Part shown: in pieces, positions 9,165-20,719 of the stretch | Layout: each line of letters begins with the position of its first letter | Position numbering within the stretch: the first letter of the stretch is position 1 | Assembly: GCA_963169105.1 (NCBI GenBank) | Contig: OY720644.1 | Coordinates: 1,075,001-1,139,000 of the forward strand | From: Ceriagrion tenellum | Taxonomy: Eukaryota > Arthropoda > Insecta > Odonata > Coenagrionidae | Direction: 5' to 3' | DNA length: 64,000 nt | Position numbers and translations under genes: made by a program | Notes under the pieces: model-generated | Told to the model about the DNA's origin: nothing | The model's database searches: none | Seen by the model: only the letters and a program-made list of their open reading frames with translations

Positions 9165-10147
9165 ATGGAGAGGTTTCACAAAGTTAAGCCTGAAGTTATT
9201 AGTTCTCTTTACTTTCCCCAAAACCTGCCTTTTACCATTGGAACACTTAAAAAGGTGAATTGTCCAAGTTTAACTGTATTTTGTCCAAGACTACCGAAAT
9301 ATGTCATTTATGAACGGTAGAAATATGTATAATAGTTTACCCCCTCGCCCATTCTCGCCTTTAAGATAATCAAGGTAAGTCTATGTAAAAATTATTGGAA
9401 TAAATAGGATTTGCTCAGCGCCATCAGATAGAAGATACGCTTTTTTTAAAGTCAAAAATGAAAAAACAAAGACACGACCTCCGTTGTACGGAGGAATCTG
9501 TTATAAGTAAGGGGCGCGTGAGGTCCTCGCCTTTCGGACACACATGCTCCCGTAAACTTTTCCCATCGCTCCAAGCGTGAGAGTGAAGTTGGTTCGGGTG
9601 CTCGGCATTGGGAATTTCCCCCACGCCTCCCCACGTTCGCCGACAGCAGAAGTGAAGACGTCTATGCAGAGCGGCTTCCTACTCCACGGAATCATTCTTT
9701 TAGCAAACCATGAAACTCTCGCTCGCGAAATTAACGGCTTAGACCTTTCATCGATCTATTACCATGAGGTCGTCGCACTTGGCAGAAGACTGGAGCAATC
9801 TGATCGGCGAATCTGTACCTGAGAATAACCTCTATTCACGCATATCCTCCGTGATTACTTGAAAAGTTTAGATAACTCGAGCCCTAGCCAAAAGAAACAT
9901 TGTACAGCCGGATAACACTCTCTAAACACCAAGCAATGTTCATAGTTTTTTAGATCACAATATAAACTTCCCCAGCCTATTTGGTCTATGACCTAGCTAT
10001 TGAAGCTTATATCGAAGCGCTGTTGTCAGCCGCTAGTTTTCACCATCACTAGGTTTTTAAATCACCATGTTGTTGACGGTGCGGGGACTCGCTTTAAATA
10101 CTTTTTTGTTTTCCGGATCGCATAAAAAACTCCCAGTAGTTCATATA
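9165..10147. other. No recognisable gene
   Basis: This is AT-rich intergenic sequence with only short overlapping ORFs on both strands (for example 9424-9822). They have no family motif. Nothing else could be supported. Confidence 0.5.
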
Positions 10148-10617
10148 CGAGGGTTGCTATTTATATTTCTGGCCTAATAATAAAAAAACAAATATTTATG
10201 ACCAATATTGCTTTTATTGTTTTTCAAAATATTCTCCATGAAGATCAATACACTTTTGCATGCGTTTGAACCAATTTTCGAAGCACTTTTTCCACTCCGA
10301 TTGAGGTAACTCCAAAACATGCGTTTTGAATTCATCAACCGCTTCTTCGGGTGTCGAAAAACGTTGGCCACGTTATTTGTTTTTGATGTTCGGGAATAAA
10401 TTAAAGTCATTGGGTTGCCAAATCAGGGCTGTAGGGCGAATGACACATCAATTCGATGTTTTGACCGGTCAAAAATTCCTTTGTGTGTGAGACCTCGCAT
10501 TGTCATGATGAAGAATGATTCGTCTATTATATGACTTTTTCCGAATTTCTCCGAAGACTACTGGCAAACAAATGGTCGTGTAACATTCAGAATTAACCGT
10601 CCTACGATGCTCTAACG
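10148..10617 (-). mobile_element. Mariner element remnant, 3' half
   Basis: The left end CGAGGGTTGCTATTTATATT follows TA at 10146-10147 and has the look of a mariner terminal inverted repeat. The transposase C-terminus is encoded next to it on the minus strand. The element breaks off at about 10617, where a hAT element begins, so its 5' half is lost. Confidence 0.7.
10214..10607 (-). pseudogene. Mariner transposase, C-terminal fragment
   Basis: Reading from 10607 down to the TAA at 10214-10216, the minus strand gives ILHHDNARSHT, then PNDFNLFPNIK, then RGQRFSTPEEAVDEFKTHVL and EWKKCFENWFKRMQKCIDLH. These are the signature blocks of mariner DD34D transposases, including the second catalytic aspartate (HDNA) and the third (PNDF). 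In-frame stops occur after the HDNA block and before RGQRF, and the N-terminal DNA-binding half is missing, so it is inactive. Confidence 0.85.
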
Positions 10618-11240
10618 CAGTGGTTCCCAAAGTGGGCGCTACCGCCCCCTATGGGGCGTTGCTTTTATCTAGGGGGGCGAAAATAAACAAGGAGGCGACA
10701 GGGGAGCGCTAGGGGGGCGCTGGAGGCAGGATCTTCACTGAGTGGTGACCATAAACGACTGTCTTTGGCAACCATTCTTTAGTACGTTGAAACTACGTTG
10801 TTCACTACCTTCTCCAGAGACGTTTTTCTGCAAACCCCATAATTTACAATGTAATGGAAGACGTTCCATTTTGCATGCGCCAAATTAACTTTTCCTCAAT
10901 ACTGATAAGAAATCGATAAAAGTGATAAGAACTAAGTGGGCACCGGAAAACGCACTATATCTTCACTCTTCTACTCCCTTTCATGTCATATCCGCAATTA
11001 TTAATTGGCTGGCATGTAAGGGGAAGGCAACGTACTGCGATCTCACCCTTACCAGACGTCTACCAAAAGTGGGACACATATGAGAGTTGCTAGAAGAAAA
11101 AAATTAATAAATCCTTGTTTCCAGGTCCAGATCCTCCCATGTAAGCAAAATAAATGCAAATTTTTAAGTCTATGTTTGAAGTTATGGGATAAACATATAA
11201 ACAAAAGAAGTAGGTGTTAAGATTTCGTGGCGTTTGGAAT

Positions 11241-11352
11241 GATGAGGCTGCATTCTCGAATTCAGACCTGATGACGTCAGCTGTGACGCTGGCGAAACTG
11301 TCATCAACAATGAACAACATACGCGGCGGAAACACGAGAATGCAGCCTCATC
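11241..11352 (+). repeat. Foldback repeat with hammerhead-like core
   Basis: GATGAGGCTGCATTCTCG at 11241-11258 is repeated as its perfect reverse complement at 11335-11352. The interior reads CTGATGA (11268-11274), a 6-bp helix GTCAGC/GCTGGC with one G.T pair, then GAAAC TGTC at 11294-11302. This matches the hammerhead order CUGANGA, helix II, GAAA, short helix III, GUC. Helix I is weak here. Confidence 0.5.
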
Positions 11353-11523
11353 TTTTGAAAATACATTATTTTAATGCATTTCATTATAGATATTAGCCAT
11401 TTTCTTAAAACATTCCACTACTAAAAGATCAAACCCGCTTCTCATACAAACACTCAATTTGTAAGGTAAATAAATTTTATTTTTAACAGAATTGAATAAC
11501 TAAACCCATATTTCAGAAAACTA

Positions 11524-12076
11524 ATGGCAGGCACTGAAACATCAAAGAAGAAATGTAGACAATATAACGTGGATTATCTGAAGTATGGGTTTATAGAATC
11601 GCCTACAAACAAGCACATGCCGACGTGCTTAATATGCGAAAAGGTAGTTTCTAATGAAGCGATGAAACCTTGCAGACTAGGTGAACACTTGAAGTCACAT
11701 CCAGACAAGGCGCAAGACAATTTAACATTTTTTCAATCTCTTTGTGGCAAATTGCTAAATCGTCCAACGTTGTCAAGCATGTTGTGCAATAATTCAAAGC
11801 AAACCACTGATGGTTTCTCGTAAATTTCAATGTTGATTGCAAAGTCTGGAAAGCCGCATACAATTGGTGAAGAACTCATATAACCAGGAATAATAAAAAC
11901 CCTGAGTACTGTTCTATATAGGTCACCACATGATATATTAGTGGGTATTCCTCTGAGCAACACTTCAGTGCAAAGGCGCATAGATGAAATGGCTGAAAAT
12001 TTGGAAGATATGTTGCGCGGAATATTAGGGACAACTGAATTTTCATTGCAGCTGGACGAGTCAACTTTGCCAGGTA
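11524..12076 (+). pseudogene. hAT transposase N-terminal part with BED finger
   Basis: From the ATG at 11524 the frame encodes a KKKCRQYNVDYLKYGFI start, a zinc-finger segment CLICEKVVSN with a following GEHLKSHP, and a linker of the ZBED5 kind. Stops occur at 11821-11823 and 11881-11883, but the same frame continues with IAKSGKPHTIGEELI and IPLSNTSVQRRIDEMAENLE, ending with SLQLDESTLPGN. This order is characteristic of vertebrate and invertebrate ZBED5-like hAT transposases. The RNase H-like core after that point is absent, so the protein is dead. Confidence 0.75.
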
Positions 12077-12396
12077 ATGGACACCACGTGCTCGTGAAGG
12101 AGCATCCCATTAGTTCCGCCGCAAAAAGAGAATCCGCTAAACTAACGCCGAAGTGGTCGAAGCTTTTTTGTATTTCCAGGTTCCTCTCCCCTGTGACTGC
12201 AGAACTCCAGGGAACTCAGCCGGACCCAGGCCAAGTCTTTCGAAGGGCGCACGTCTCGCAGCTGAAAAGATTCATTCCACGAGACTTGCCTATCGGAATG
12301 GAGGAGCAGCTCGGTCAACCGAACCAGCGCACAGTGGGACGAAAGCGAAAAAAGCTGGCCAAAACCTCAAGTCTTTTTTTTGAGTCCGGAAGTTGA
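12077..12396 (+). pseudogene. Ty3/gypsy integrase C-terminal tail, fused in frame to hAT fragment
   Basis: The encoded HVLVKEHPISSAAKR, AKLTPKWSKLFCISRFLSPV and FRRAHVSQLKRF are the end of a Ty3/gypsy integrase (GPY/F module and the following HVSQLK motif). It is in the same frame as the upstream hAT sequence, giving an uninterrupted 152-codon ORF from 11941 to the TGA at 12394-12396. No LTR or other gypsy part is seen nearby. The join at about 12076 could be a break-repair scar or the edge of a nested element. Confidence 0.7.
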
Positions 12397-12560
12397 AACT
12401 TTGCACAATTATTGCCAACAGATTGGTGCATATGATGACGCATTCAATTTTTCATAGGTAAATTGCGCTAACAAAATAAATGACCTCGAAGTTGAACAAA
12501 TTTTTCAAAAATCGCCCGTATTAAATTTATTCCAAAAATCGCCGTATTCAAGATAATGGT

Positions 12561-13300
12561 GAACCTTTTCTAGCAAAGTTATATATTTAAAACTTATCAG
12601 CAATGTAAAACAGTTCTTTTTCTTTAATTATCATCTACTTGCATGGCCAAATTGTTGTATTTGCCAGAGATACGTTACAAAATGGCGGACCCTGGTTTTC
12701 GTCAATTTTTTGTCTTTATGTAGTAATATAAAAAAATGTACATCTATGTACATTGAGATATTTACACCACAATTACAGCAAAGCTTTAAGAGTTTAAATC
12801 CGAAGAAATCATCTGCGACCGTTTGCGATGCCGAAAATAAAATTGAGTTTTCGATCGTGCGGCCCTGCGATCGAGCTGCGCGCTGGCTACGGGGACGTCG
12901 TTCTTGAAAGGTGTTGGAAAGGGCAAACACTGAACCTTTTTTATCAAAGTTATGAAATAAAAGCTGAAGCTTATTAGTAAAATAATTCCTTGTAATTTAT
13001 TATAACCTCTTTTCATGACTACACTGTAATATTTGTCGTCCATACATAACAAAATGGCGGACCCTGGTTTTCGTCAAAGTTTTGTCTTTATGTGGTTATA
13101 TAAAAAAATAGACATTGACTGACACTGAGATATTCACACCACAATTGAAGCAAAGCTTTCAAAGTGTGAGTCCAAAGAGATCATCTGCGACCGTCCGCGA
13201 TAACGAAAATGAAGTCCATTTTTCGATCGCGGGCCCCAGTACGGAGCTGCCCGCTGGCTACGGAGAATGCTGTGACTGAGTATATTGGAAGGCGAAACTG
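12561..13300. repeat. Two tandem diverged copies of a 371-bp unit
   Basis: GAACCTTTT at 12561 and 12932, AAAATGGCGGACCCTGGTTT at about 12680 and 13052, and CTGGCTACGG at 12883 and 13254 all recur at a spacing of about 371. The copies differ at many positions. No coding pattern is shared. It may be a satellite-like unit or a duplicated MITE. Confidence 0.75.
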
Positions 13301-14548
13301 CTCTATAACCTTCGTCACGGATATAATAAGTTCAAGTTATTCGACTTCGTATTACGTGGATATGATGCCACTAGGGGATAGACAATCTCCTCCACAATTC
13401 ATACTGTTGGCCGATTTACCATTTTGACCACTTGCCTACTATGCAAGCAAGGCTCTAACCTTAACAATTCTCCATTTATGTATTTTAGTCCCTGAAAGGA
13501 TATAGCATATTTCTTAGGCCACTACTAACGTTATGAGAGAAGAAAAGGTATTTTCAACCATGCCAGCCTCACAGCTGGCGCCTAATTGCCCCCTCCGCCC
13601 TCGCCGAGTTGGGCTTCGCGACAAGGGTCTTTTTATGACCCCGCGGACCTTGTGTGCGGTCCTTTCTTGCTATTTTCAGAATGTTCCGTTTCCGGACAGA
13701 AATGCATGGGCGCATTCAGTTCTCCATATACAGTGAAAGAGGATAGTTATGCTTTGGTTTTTTTCTCGGATACACACGCGTTGGATTGAGAGTTCTCCTT
13801 GCAACTTCATTGGTTTTCTAGCTGCGTCGATGGTGTCATAGATTTATTTACCCAACTTAGGTCATATTGGTGTTTTTATTCGGTGCTCTTCATTTTTAGT
13901 CTTGTAATAATTTTTGAACCTAGGAAAGCTATCCGGAACTGATCCGTTTTTTATCTTACATGTATTTTCCTTGTGTGACCGATCGCCTGAAATAGATATT
14001 CTGTGCATACGAATTCGATGCATACATACAAATATGTCTGGCCTCGAGGTTTCTCGCCTAATGCTTCATAAAAAAAATGTTAATTCTGGACATCAATCCA
14101 TCACTGACAGGCACGAATATTTAATGCATTATCTGACTCAATAATTTTATGTAAAAGGCTACGTTGACGCCACAATTGCCCTCAGTGATTTCCTCAGGCT
14201 ATTATTTTTCCTGTACTACCAGCAGAAATGGGAAGCGAGTTCTAGAAGTAATGAAAGGTTTTTGAGCCGGAACAAAAAATGGCAGAATGCTCCTATTAAT
14301 GTACCGGAAATCGTACTCCAATGTTTACCGAGCACTTCCACGCCTTCTTGTAAGTATTATTGATTATTAGCCGCACGGAGTTGTTATTTGACCTGAATTG
14401 TGCATGTAAAGGATGATTGCATATTATTTTACTAGGCCCAGGGTGACGCTGGGAAAAATCTTTCAATGTTTTCAGCGAAAGATATAAAAGAAGGAAAACT
14501 GCCTTAGTCTTAGAAAAAAGTCTTCGGTCTTCATACTCGGCAGCAACG
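13301..14548. other. No recognisable gene
   Basis: Short ORFs such as 13533-13789 and 13914-14144 carry no family motif. Nothing structured was noticed. Confidence 0.45.
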
Positions 14549-16228
14549 TTGTCATATGCAGCATCGATGACAGTAAGAGAGGAAGGAGATGAGGCGGCCT
14601 CCAAACTAGTCAAAGAAGTAACCACGACCACTCAAACCAGAGCACGGAGAGTACTAACGAAATGGAAGAAACCTATATCAGCCCCCACTAAGATGTCGGA
14701 AGAGGAGGCTCTTTCTGTAATCATATCAATGTAGCTAACCAAAAACCAATATATTGGTCTACGGAAAATTGCTGAAAGCCACGGCCATAAATTATACCCA
14801 GGCTACCACACAGTGAAGGGTGCTAAAAATGCCGCCTATCCGGACGGCATAGAAATTTCATAAATTAAGTGCGAAGTAAATAGGAAAAGTCTTCTCTCTC
14901 ACACTGCGTCACGGATCCTGGCATGCGTCACAGCTGCCCCTGCTTCCACACGCGAATTTAAGTGCACTCTAGTTTGCAAATACGGTTTCGACGGAAGTTC
15001 AGGCCATTCCCTATATAAAAAGAGGTGGCAACGAGAGCCCAGGTCAGAGGAATTTTTGTTTATGAGCTCCCTGGTGCCTCTTCGACTTTTAAACGATGAA
15101 ACAGGTAAAATTTGAAAGCAGTACAGTTTATTCTTACTCCAATACAATTCTACACACTCTCCTTATTTTATTCTTCGGCGTCTTCGATTTATCTAACGTG
15201 AAATAATTTGGGAAAATCCTCGGGCATCATCCACGAGATTTTGCAGACCTATTTGCCAAGAGTGGATTAAGGAAACAAAGGAAGTTGCGAAGGCAGAAGA
15301 GAAGCACCTTAAGACACAAATTGAAAAATTAAGGCCGATTTATGAGGGAAATTACACCATCGGGTTCTGAATGCTGCTAACTATAGTTAACGGAAAGGTA
15401 AGAGGTAATGTTAAATAATTTAGATGCTATACAATGTCATTGTTGATACAAACGAATGAATTTACTTAGGTTGGCAATGTTTTGACTGAGAGGGGAAGTA
15501 TGACATGTTACGTCTGCGGTGCCAAGATCTCCGAAATGAATAAACTTCAAGAGATGAGAGAATGACTAGTGAATAGAGCCAATTTAGCGTTTGGAATTTC
15601 TACATTACACTGTTACATTAGATTTTTTGAATGTCTTCTACATGTTTCATATCGAATGGATTTTACACAATGGCAGGTAGGTGAGGAACATACAATGTTA
15701 AATTTGTTTTACTTCATGAAGACGACGAACTTAATACGATAATCTCATTGAAGCCCGTGGAGAGCAAAAAAAAACAACTAAGAGACAAAAAAGTTATTTT
15801 GCAAAAGGGATTTGAAGAAAAGATGGGCTTGGTTGTAGCTGTGACGAAGCAAGGATCTGGAACTACAAATGACGGAAATACTGCTCGAAAATTCTTTGAA
15901 GATCCAACACTGGCATCTGAAATCACAGGTACTAGCCTCTAAATTAATTTTAGATGAAATAAGCAGATGATTTTTTTAAACCTTTACTGTTGTTCCTGGC
16001 AGCGGCTGTGTTTTCCCCTGATATCATTCATATAAAGTCCTATGGATTAAATTTCAGGAATCAACTAAGACCTAATAAAGAGGTTTTCGACGATATTGAA
16101 GGCAGTTTCAAGTGGCCTACCAATTAATGAAGGAAAATTTAATAATTATTGTTGGGAAACTGCTGAAATGTACGTGAAGCTATATCCGTGGTTTTACATG
16201 CCTCCCACAGTACACAAGGTACTAATAC
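14549..16228 (+). pseudogene. RAG1/Transib-like transposase remnant, broken
   Basis: Pieces of one protein lie in order on the + strand in different frames. Near 14750-14860 comes LTKNQYIGLRKIAESHGHKL with YPGYHTVKGAKNAAYP. Near 15505-15680 comes CYVCGAKISEMNKL with LAFGISTLHCYIRFFECLLH. At 15748-15942 comes GLVVAVTKQGSGTTNDGNTA with RKFFEDPTLASEITG. At 16096-16228 comes YVKLYPWFYMPPTVHKVLIH. GNTARKFF corresponds to GNFARRLM of RAG1, and the block order fits RAG1/Transib-type transposases. The catalytic glutamate block that should follow HKVLIHG is replaced by an unrelated tail. Frameshifts and stops between pieces show it is dead. Family assignment rests on motif memory only. Confidence 0.5.
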
Positions 16229-16407
16229 ACGGAGTAGACGGAAAAATGCCCGAAGAGGAAAAAATTGAATTCCGTATGGGTGTCTTGCAACTAATTAAAG
16301 ACATCAAAAGCCGAAGCAGAAACCACCCTGTCCCAGTCCCTACCTTTTCTCCTGCCAGTTCATTATCAGCATCCCAGTCTTCCATACATTTTACCCAACT
16401 CCAATGA
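16229..16407 (+). pseudogene. BESS/MADF-like C-terminal tail joined to the transposase remnant
   Basis: The ORF at 16096-16407 starts as transposase (to HKVLIHG) and continues in frame with MPEEEKIEFRMGVLQLIKDI followed by a Ser/Pro-rich end. The second part resembles the BESS-type protein-interaction tail found after MADF domains, not a RAG1-like C-terminus. It may be an insertion boundary or a captured segment. The resemblance is modest. Confidence 0.35.
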
Positions 16408-16745
16408 CAGATAACACTCAACAACCATCTTCAGTCACCTTCAGTCAACAACAACCACTCACTCAACAGCTACAGTTTCCCTGGGACCCGTAAACACCTA
16501 ATCCCTCAATCCCCTTCATTCAAGATCGTTAAAAAAATATTTTTGTTACTGAACCTAAATAAAACTGTCTAACTTTGTACCTATTATACGTAAAAGCTAT
16601 GTGTAGTGCCAGCTTAAATGTATTTATTGGTACTTACCTTATTGTTACTGTGAACATTTCCATTGGAGGTAAACATGCACTCATTATAGGATCATGGCGC
16701 TGAATAGCATCATGATAAGCGTTTCAAGAGAAAATCAAATGTATG

Positions 16746-18768
16746 CAGGGTTGATACGCAATGCCAGTTTTGATTTTCCCTAACTTTCCAGACCTAAACA
16801 CAGATTTTTCCCTGACTTTTAAAAATCACCCCATTTCAAGAAAAGTAAAGAAAAAAATTAGCATTATGGTGTAAGACAGCTTCTTTTATTACCGTATTTC
16901 ACCGCATAATCGTCGCACCCTACTTTTTCATTCCAAAAATTGGTTCACAACTTTTCATCGCATAATCGTCGCATGTTAATTCCGTCACGACATACGTCAC
17001 GACACGACAATACGTCACGACAAAAGGAAAAATTTGTCTAATTTTGCAATCTACCTGACATTCATTTCTACCTGCCATTCACAAATACACAGTAGGGCAG
17101 ACCGGGGCTAGTGGGGTACACTTTTGTCTAATGAATTTTCTATTTTTCATTATTAACGTTTTCAATGAAATAACTATGCTAGCGCATTGAAACAAAGGCA
17201 GCTGGCGCAATAAAGGCAGTTAAGTACGTAATAAATGATCTATGTATAACTAATACCGGCGCAATTTTATTTTGTTTATTTCCCCTCATAATGGTCGCAC
17301 CCTACTTTTTAGCAAAAAAAATTGGCACAAAATCTGCGACGATTATGTGCTGACGTATTAGCTCCGTTCTTAACTTGTGTTGTGGTCAAGTTTACTAAAA
17401 TCTTACAAATAGGATGACATGAAAACATTGTGACCAGTGTGGAGTCAATGCTCGAGATCATACGTCATCCGAAACCTGCTAACGCTATGCTAACGGCTAA
17501 CGGCGGATAACTGCCCGCACATCTCAGCAAACACAACCTTCAACTTATAAAATAAACCTTGTCTATAGTGTACTCCAAAATAAATGTTAAATGCAGTTTT
17601 GAAAACAAACAACACTTACTTTCTTTTCGGTGTTTGTTCATTATAATTAATGATTATGTATCTTAAACTTTTTTATCATATCTTTCATCATTCTATTAAT
17701 AACTGGAAGAATTATTAGAATATGCAAAATTGACAATAAATAGGGTCGGTCACGCACCGGCCAGCTAACCCGAAGACGGCTGGTTCTCACTATGGTAGAA
17801 AGTGTTTCAAATCTTTGAACAGTGATATTTCATTGCATACTTAAGGGAGCTCCCTACCTCGACAAAAAAAGCCGCAGCACACCATCTCTAATTCTCAGGC
17901 CACGCTTACGCAGTGCTATTTTTTTATTTTGATTTGAACAAAAGTTCAATCTTTGCTTTCCTCGGGGCATTTTTTCTACGAAATTCCCAAGTTAAGAAAA
18001 CTCTCGTCAAAATTGATGAATTTTGGCTTTTTTTTGACGTGCATCGGCACGGCGCAAAATCTTATTTGGAAAATTCATCCGAACAAATACTAAAAGAATC
18101 CTTCATCTACAAACGGAGACTCTTACATTAAGCACATATCCTACTACTAGGCTACAATTTGGGTAATCCTGAGCCCTAGCACGCAGTTTCACGAGGTTCG
18201 CTCGCGCCAAAGCATTCGAAATCGGCGGCAACGCCTTCCCCTCCACCAGAATTTCCCTCCAGTAACTCCCCTCGGGCGACTCAACATTTCGTGAAGCATA
18301 TCCGAAATGAGTGGATCATTTTCACTCTTGTCCCTGGGGGAATTTTCGAATATGATGTCGGCGAAGCACTCAGGTGTTTTAGAAACAACTGCTGAGTCCA
18401 AATCTTTGGGGATCTTTCAGATATGTTATGTGAAGCAAGGAGAGGATCGCGTGTTTCAAGCTTCCAATCCCGGGGTTACTCTTTCTTTCTTTTTTGAAAT
18501 TATCTTTCTCCGTTGATATTCCGCATTTTTGGTCTTTTTGACGCTGTATCCCCGTCCCCTTACCCAGCTATTCGGCGCTAGGCTCAGGCCTCAGTACAAT
18601 GAAGTATGGGATCTTTAGTGCAGATGAACAATTCACATGCCGAATCGAATTCGAACGTGGGTAATTTTTTCCTGATCAACAATATAATTCCCTGACTTTT
18701 CCCTGACTCCCAGACCAATTTTGCAGTTCCCTGACTTTTCCCTACTTTCAAGATGCGTACCAACCCTA
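16746..18768. mobile_element. Non-autonomous DNA transposon with inverted ends
   Basis: CAGGGTTGATACGCA at 16746 and TGCGTACCAACCCTAG ending at 18768 are near-perfect reverse complements. Both ends are followed inward by the same TTCCCTGACTTTTCCCT-like subterminal repeats. No transposase was recognised inside; the short ORFs at 17913-18131 and 18189-18401 have no motif. Flanks share GTATG but a clean 8-bp duplication could not be resolved. hAT-like is the best guess. Confidence 0.55.
16891..17359. mobile_element. Nested MITE with CGCATAATCGTCGCA ends
   Basis: The left end ACCGTATTTCACCGCATAAT and the right end (reverse complement of GCGACGATTATGTGCTGACG) are related. The block ATAATCGTCGCACCCTACTT also recurs in direct orientation near 17286, so the element has a partly duplicated structure. 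It lies inside the 16746-18768 element and carries no ORF. Confidence 0.5.
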
Positions 18769-20043
18769 GTATGTATACTCATACGAAAATAATTGAAAAC
18801 TTGGATTCATCCATTCTAAGTTTTTCGTGTGTAGTGTAGAAACTTCCTTCCGAATATCTGACTCTCAAAAGTAGATGCAACAAGAGCAGTCTTTCTCGTC
18901 TCCTGTATTTCCGCCTAAGGTACAAAAGCACAAGCAGATGACGTCTTTTATTTCCAGACCACACCTTTCTTCTTTCACGTCCAAAACTAAACTGGCTATC
19001 GATATCGGTAATGCCGGTGTGTGTGAAAACAGCCCAAGGGTCACTTGGATCGCCAAAGACAATCTCGGGATTTCGGCAGTATTGAAGATCTCGACGATTT
19101 AAACGAGCAAGAAACGAAATCGATTAAGGCATAAAAAAGAAAAATTAACACATTCAGAATCATTCGAAATCGCTAGGGCCTCAAAAACAAATCTCCATAC
19201 CACTCAAATCATTTTCCTTTCGTGTTTCTTTCGTGATCATTTTTAAGGTGGAAGCTGGAGCGGTAACCGGGAGTCACGGAGTGAAAATTTTATTAACCTT
19301 CCAAGTAAGTTGAAAAATAATTCTTGAACCCCATTTCAGCGTATTTATTTAAACGGTGAGCATTACCTTGCATCTAGTAATAACAAATATGCAAAAGTTA
19401 TATTTTATAATTTGGTTTTAATTAAAGCAATGTCATGACTTGGGTTTACGGCGCGAAATTAAAATTTTTAGCGAAAACCATTCGTAACTGTTTTTTACCA
19501 GGCAAAACACCGTGACATTTGTTAGCGCCCACTAAGACAATATGAAAGTAATTGTACGCATATGAGCAAATCTGTAATATGCAATTGAATAGTTTAGAAA
19601 TATATGTCAAAGGCGATATGGCTACATGGAAAAATATTGAACATTGAAGAGCCAAAAAATCAAATGTGTCATGCACTTTTGTCAATATTATGAGTATACA
19701 TACTATAACATACAAGTAAGTACTCGCATGGAAAGTTTTACGCAAATATGTACGTTAAAGCAATTGTCGCTCCAACCAGTTTTTACCATACTCACTCCAT
19801 TACTTTCACTAATCTCGACGGAACCCTATGGCTATTCCAAGTTCGCAAGTTGGTCTCCCGGGTTATGACGACGTGAAAGAAAAGGAAAGATTGAAGATCG
19901 AAAGGCGGATGGATTATCTCATTCCGCATTCCCGTGGCCACGAGAGAGGCGCGTGGGGGGGGGGGGAAACCTCATACACTTAAGTGGAAGTGGGTGGAGA
20001 AAGCACTGCGCGACGAGAGACACGGACACAGCATGGCACGACT
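18769..20043. other. No recognisable gene; contains a run of 12 G
   Basis: Short ORFs (18875-19102 and its antisense partners, 19446-19868) show no domain. A G12 homopolymer at 19955-19966 is the only simple repeat noted. Confidence 0.45.
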
Positions 20044-20052
20044 ACTAAACAT

Positions 20053-20263
20053 ATGTATGTAGTAGTATTATACTCACAACTCCGAAAACAGCACAACAAA
20101 GGCCTTTCACATCGGGTGTTATTACATTAACAATAGACGAACACACACACCTATGTCCTGGGCAGATAATATTCTACCCAGGCGGGACTCGAACCCGCGA
20201 CCCTCGGGTTAGCAGGCGAGGACTTTAACCCACCGCCACGGGGGCCGACAAATATTTAAATAA
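20053..20263 (-). mobile_element. tRNA-Ser-derived SINE with 9-bp target duplication
   Basis: ACTAAACAT flanks the unit at 20044-20052 and 20264-20272. The 5' head (minus strand, about 20250-20174) has a tRNA layout: a box A-like GTGGCGGTGGGTTAAAG, an anticodon loop CTGCTAA as in tRNA-Ser(GCT), and a perfect T arm GCGGG TTCGAGT CCCGC containing box B. The acceptor stem does not pair, so it is not a functional tRNA. The remaining body of about 130 bases is of unknown origin. RNA polymerase III transcription and LINE-driven copying are inferred from the class. Confidence 0.8.
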
Positions 20264-20719
20264 ACTAAACATTTCCCATTGCTTTTGAGTTACTGATTAC
20301 CTCCTCTATTTTCAACAATTACCCGTGTGTTACTAAGATAAAAAACTTCAGTTACTATTTCTTGGCTTAGAAAATGGTAGGATGAACAACAGTAATAGCT
20401 AACATTTAAATTAAATAATTAGTTTAAAAGAAAAAAAACGCCTTGGTTGAATTCTTCACAAAAAATAAAATGGGATCATAAAAAATTTACTAATATGTGT
20501 TTATTAATAAGTAGGCAATTTAAGCTGGAAACCTTTAGTATGCATTAACTCAGAACCGACAATGATGTATTCACTGCCTTTTAGCTTAGCAGGGCAGGAT
20601 GTGGCTGAAAAAATGAGGGTGGCCAATGGATTTGCGTTTTCCTTTGCCATGGCAAAGGATAAATGTGAAAAAAAACTGTTAGTCACCGATTTGGCTCCTT
20701 GGCAGGCAGCATTCAAGAA

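Larger units (their letters stand above)
10618..12076 (+). mobile_element. hAT element (BED-finger, ZBED5-like), 3' truncated
   Basis: CAGTGGTTCCCAAAGTGGGC at 10618 is a typical hAT left end, followed by a G/C-rich subterminal stretch. A hAT transposase frame starts at 11524. The right half of the transposase and the right end are absent; at 12077 the sequence changes to a gypsy integrase tail. A foldback (11241-11352) lies between the left end and the ORF. Confidence 0.7.

Noticed and set aside
20174..20250. Functional tRNA-Ser gene
   Set aside because: The acceptor stem does not pair and it is the head of a flanked SINE.
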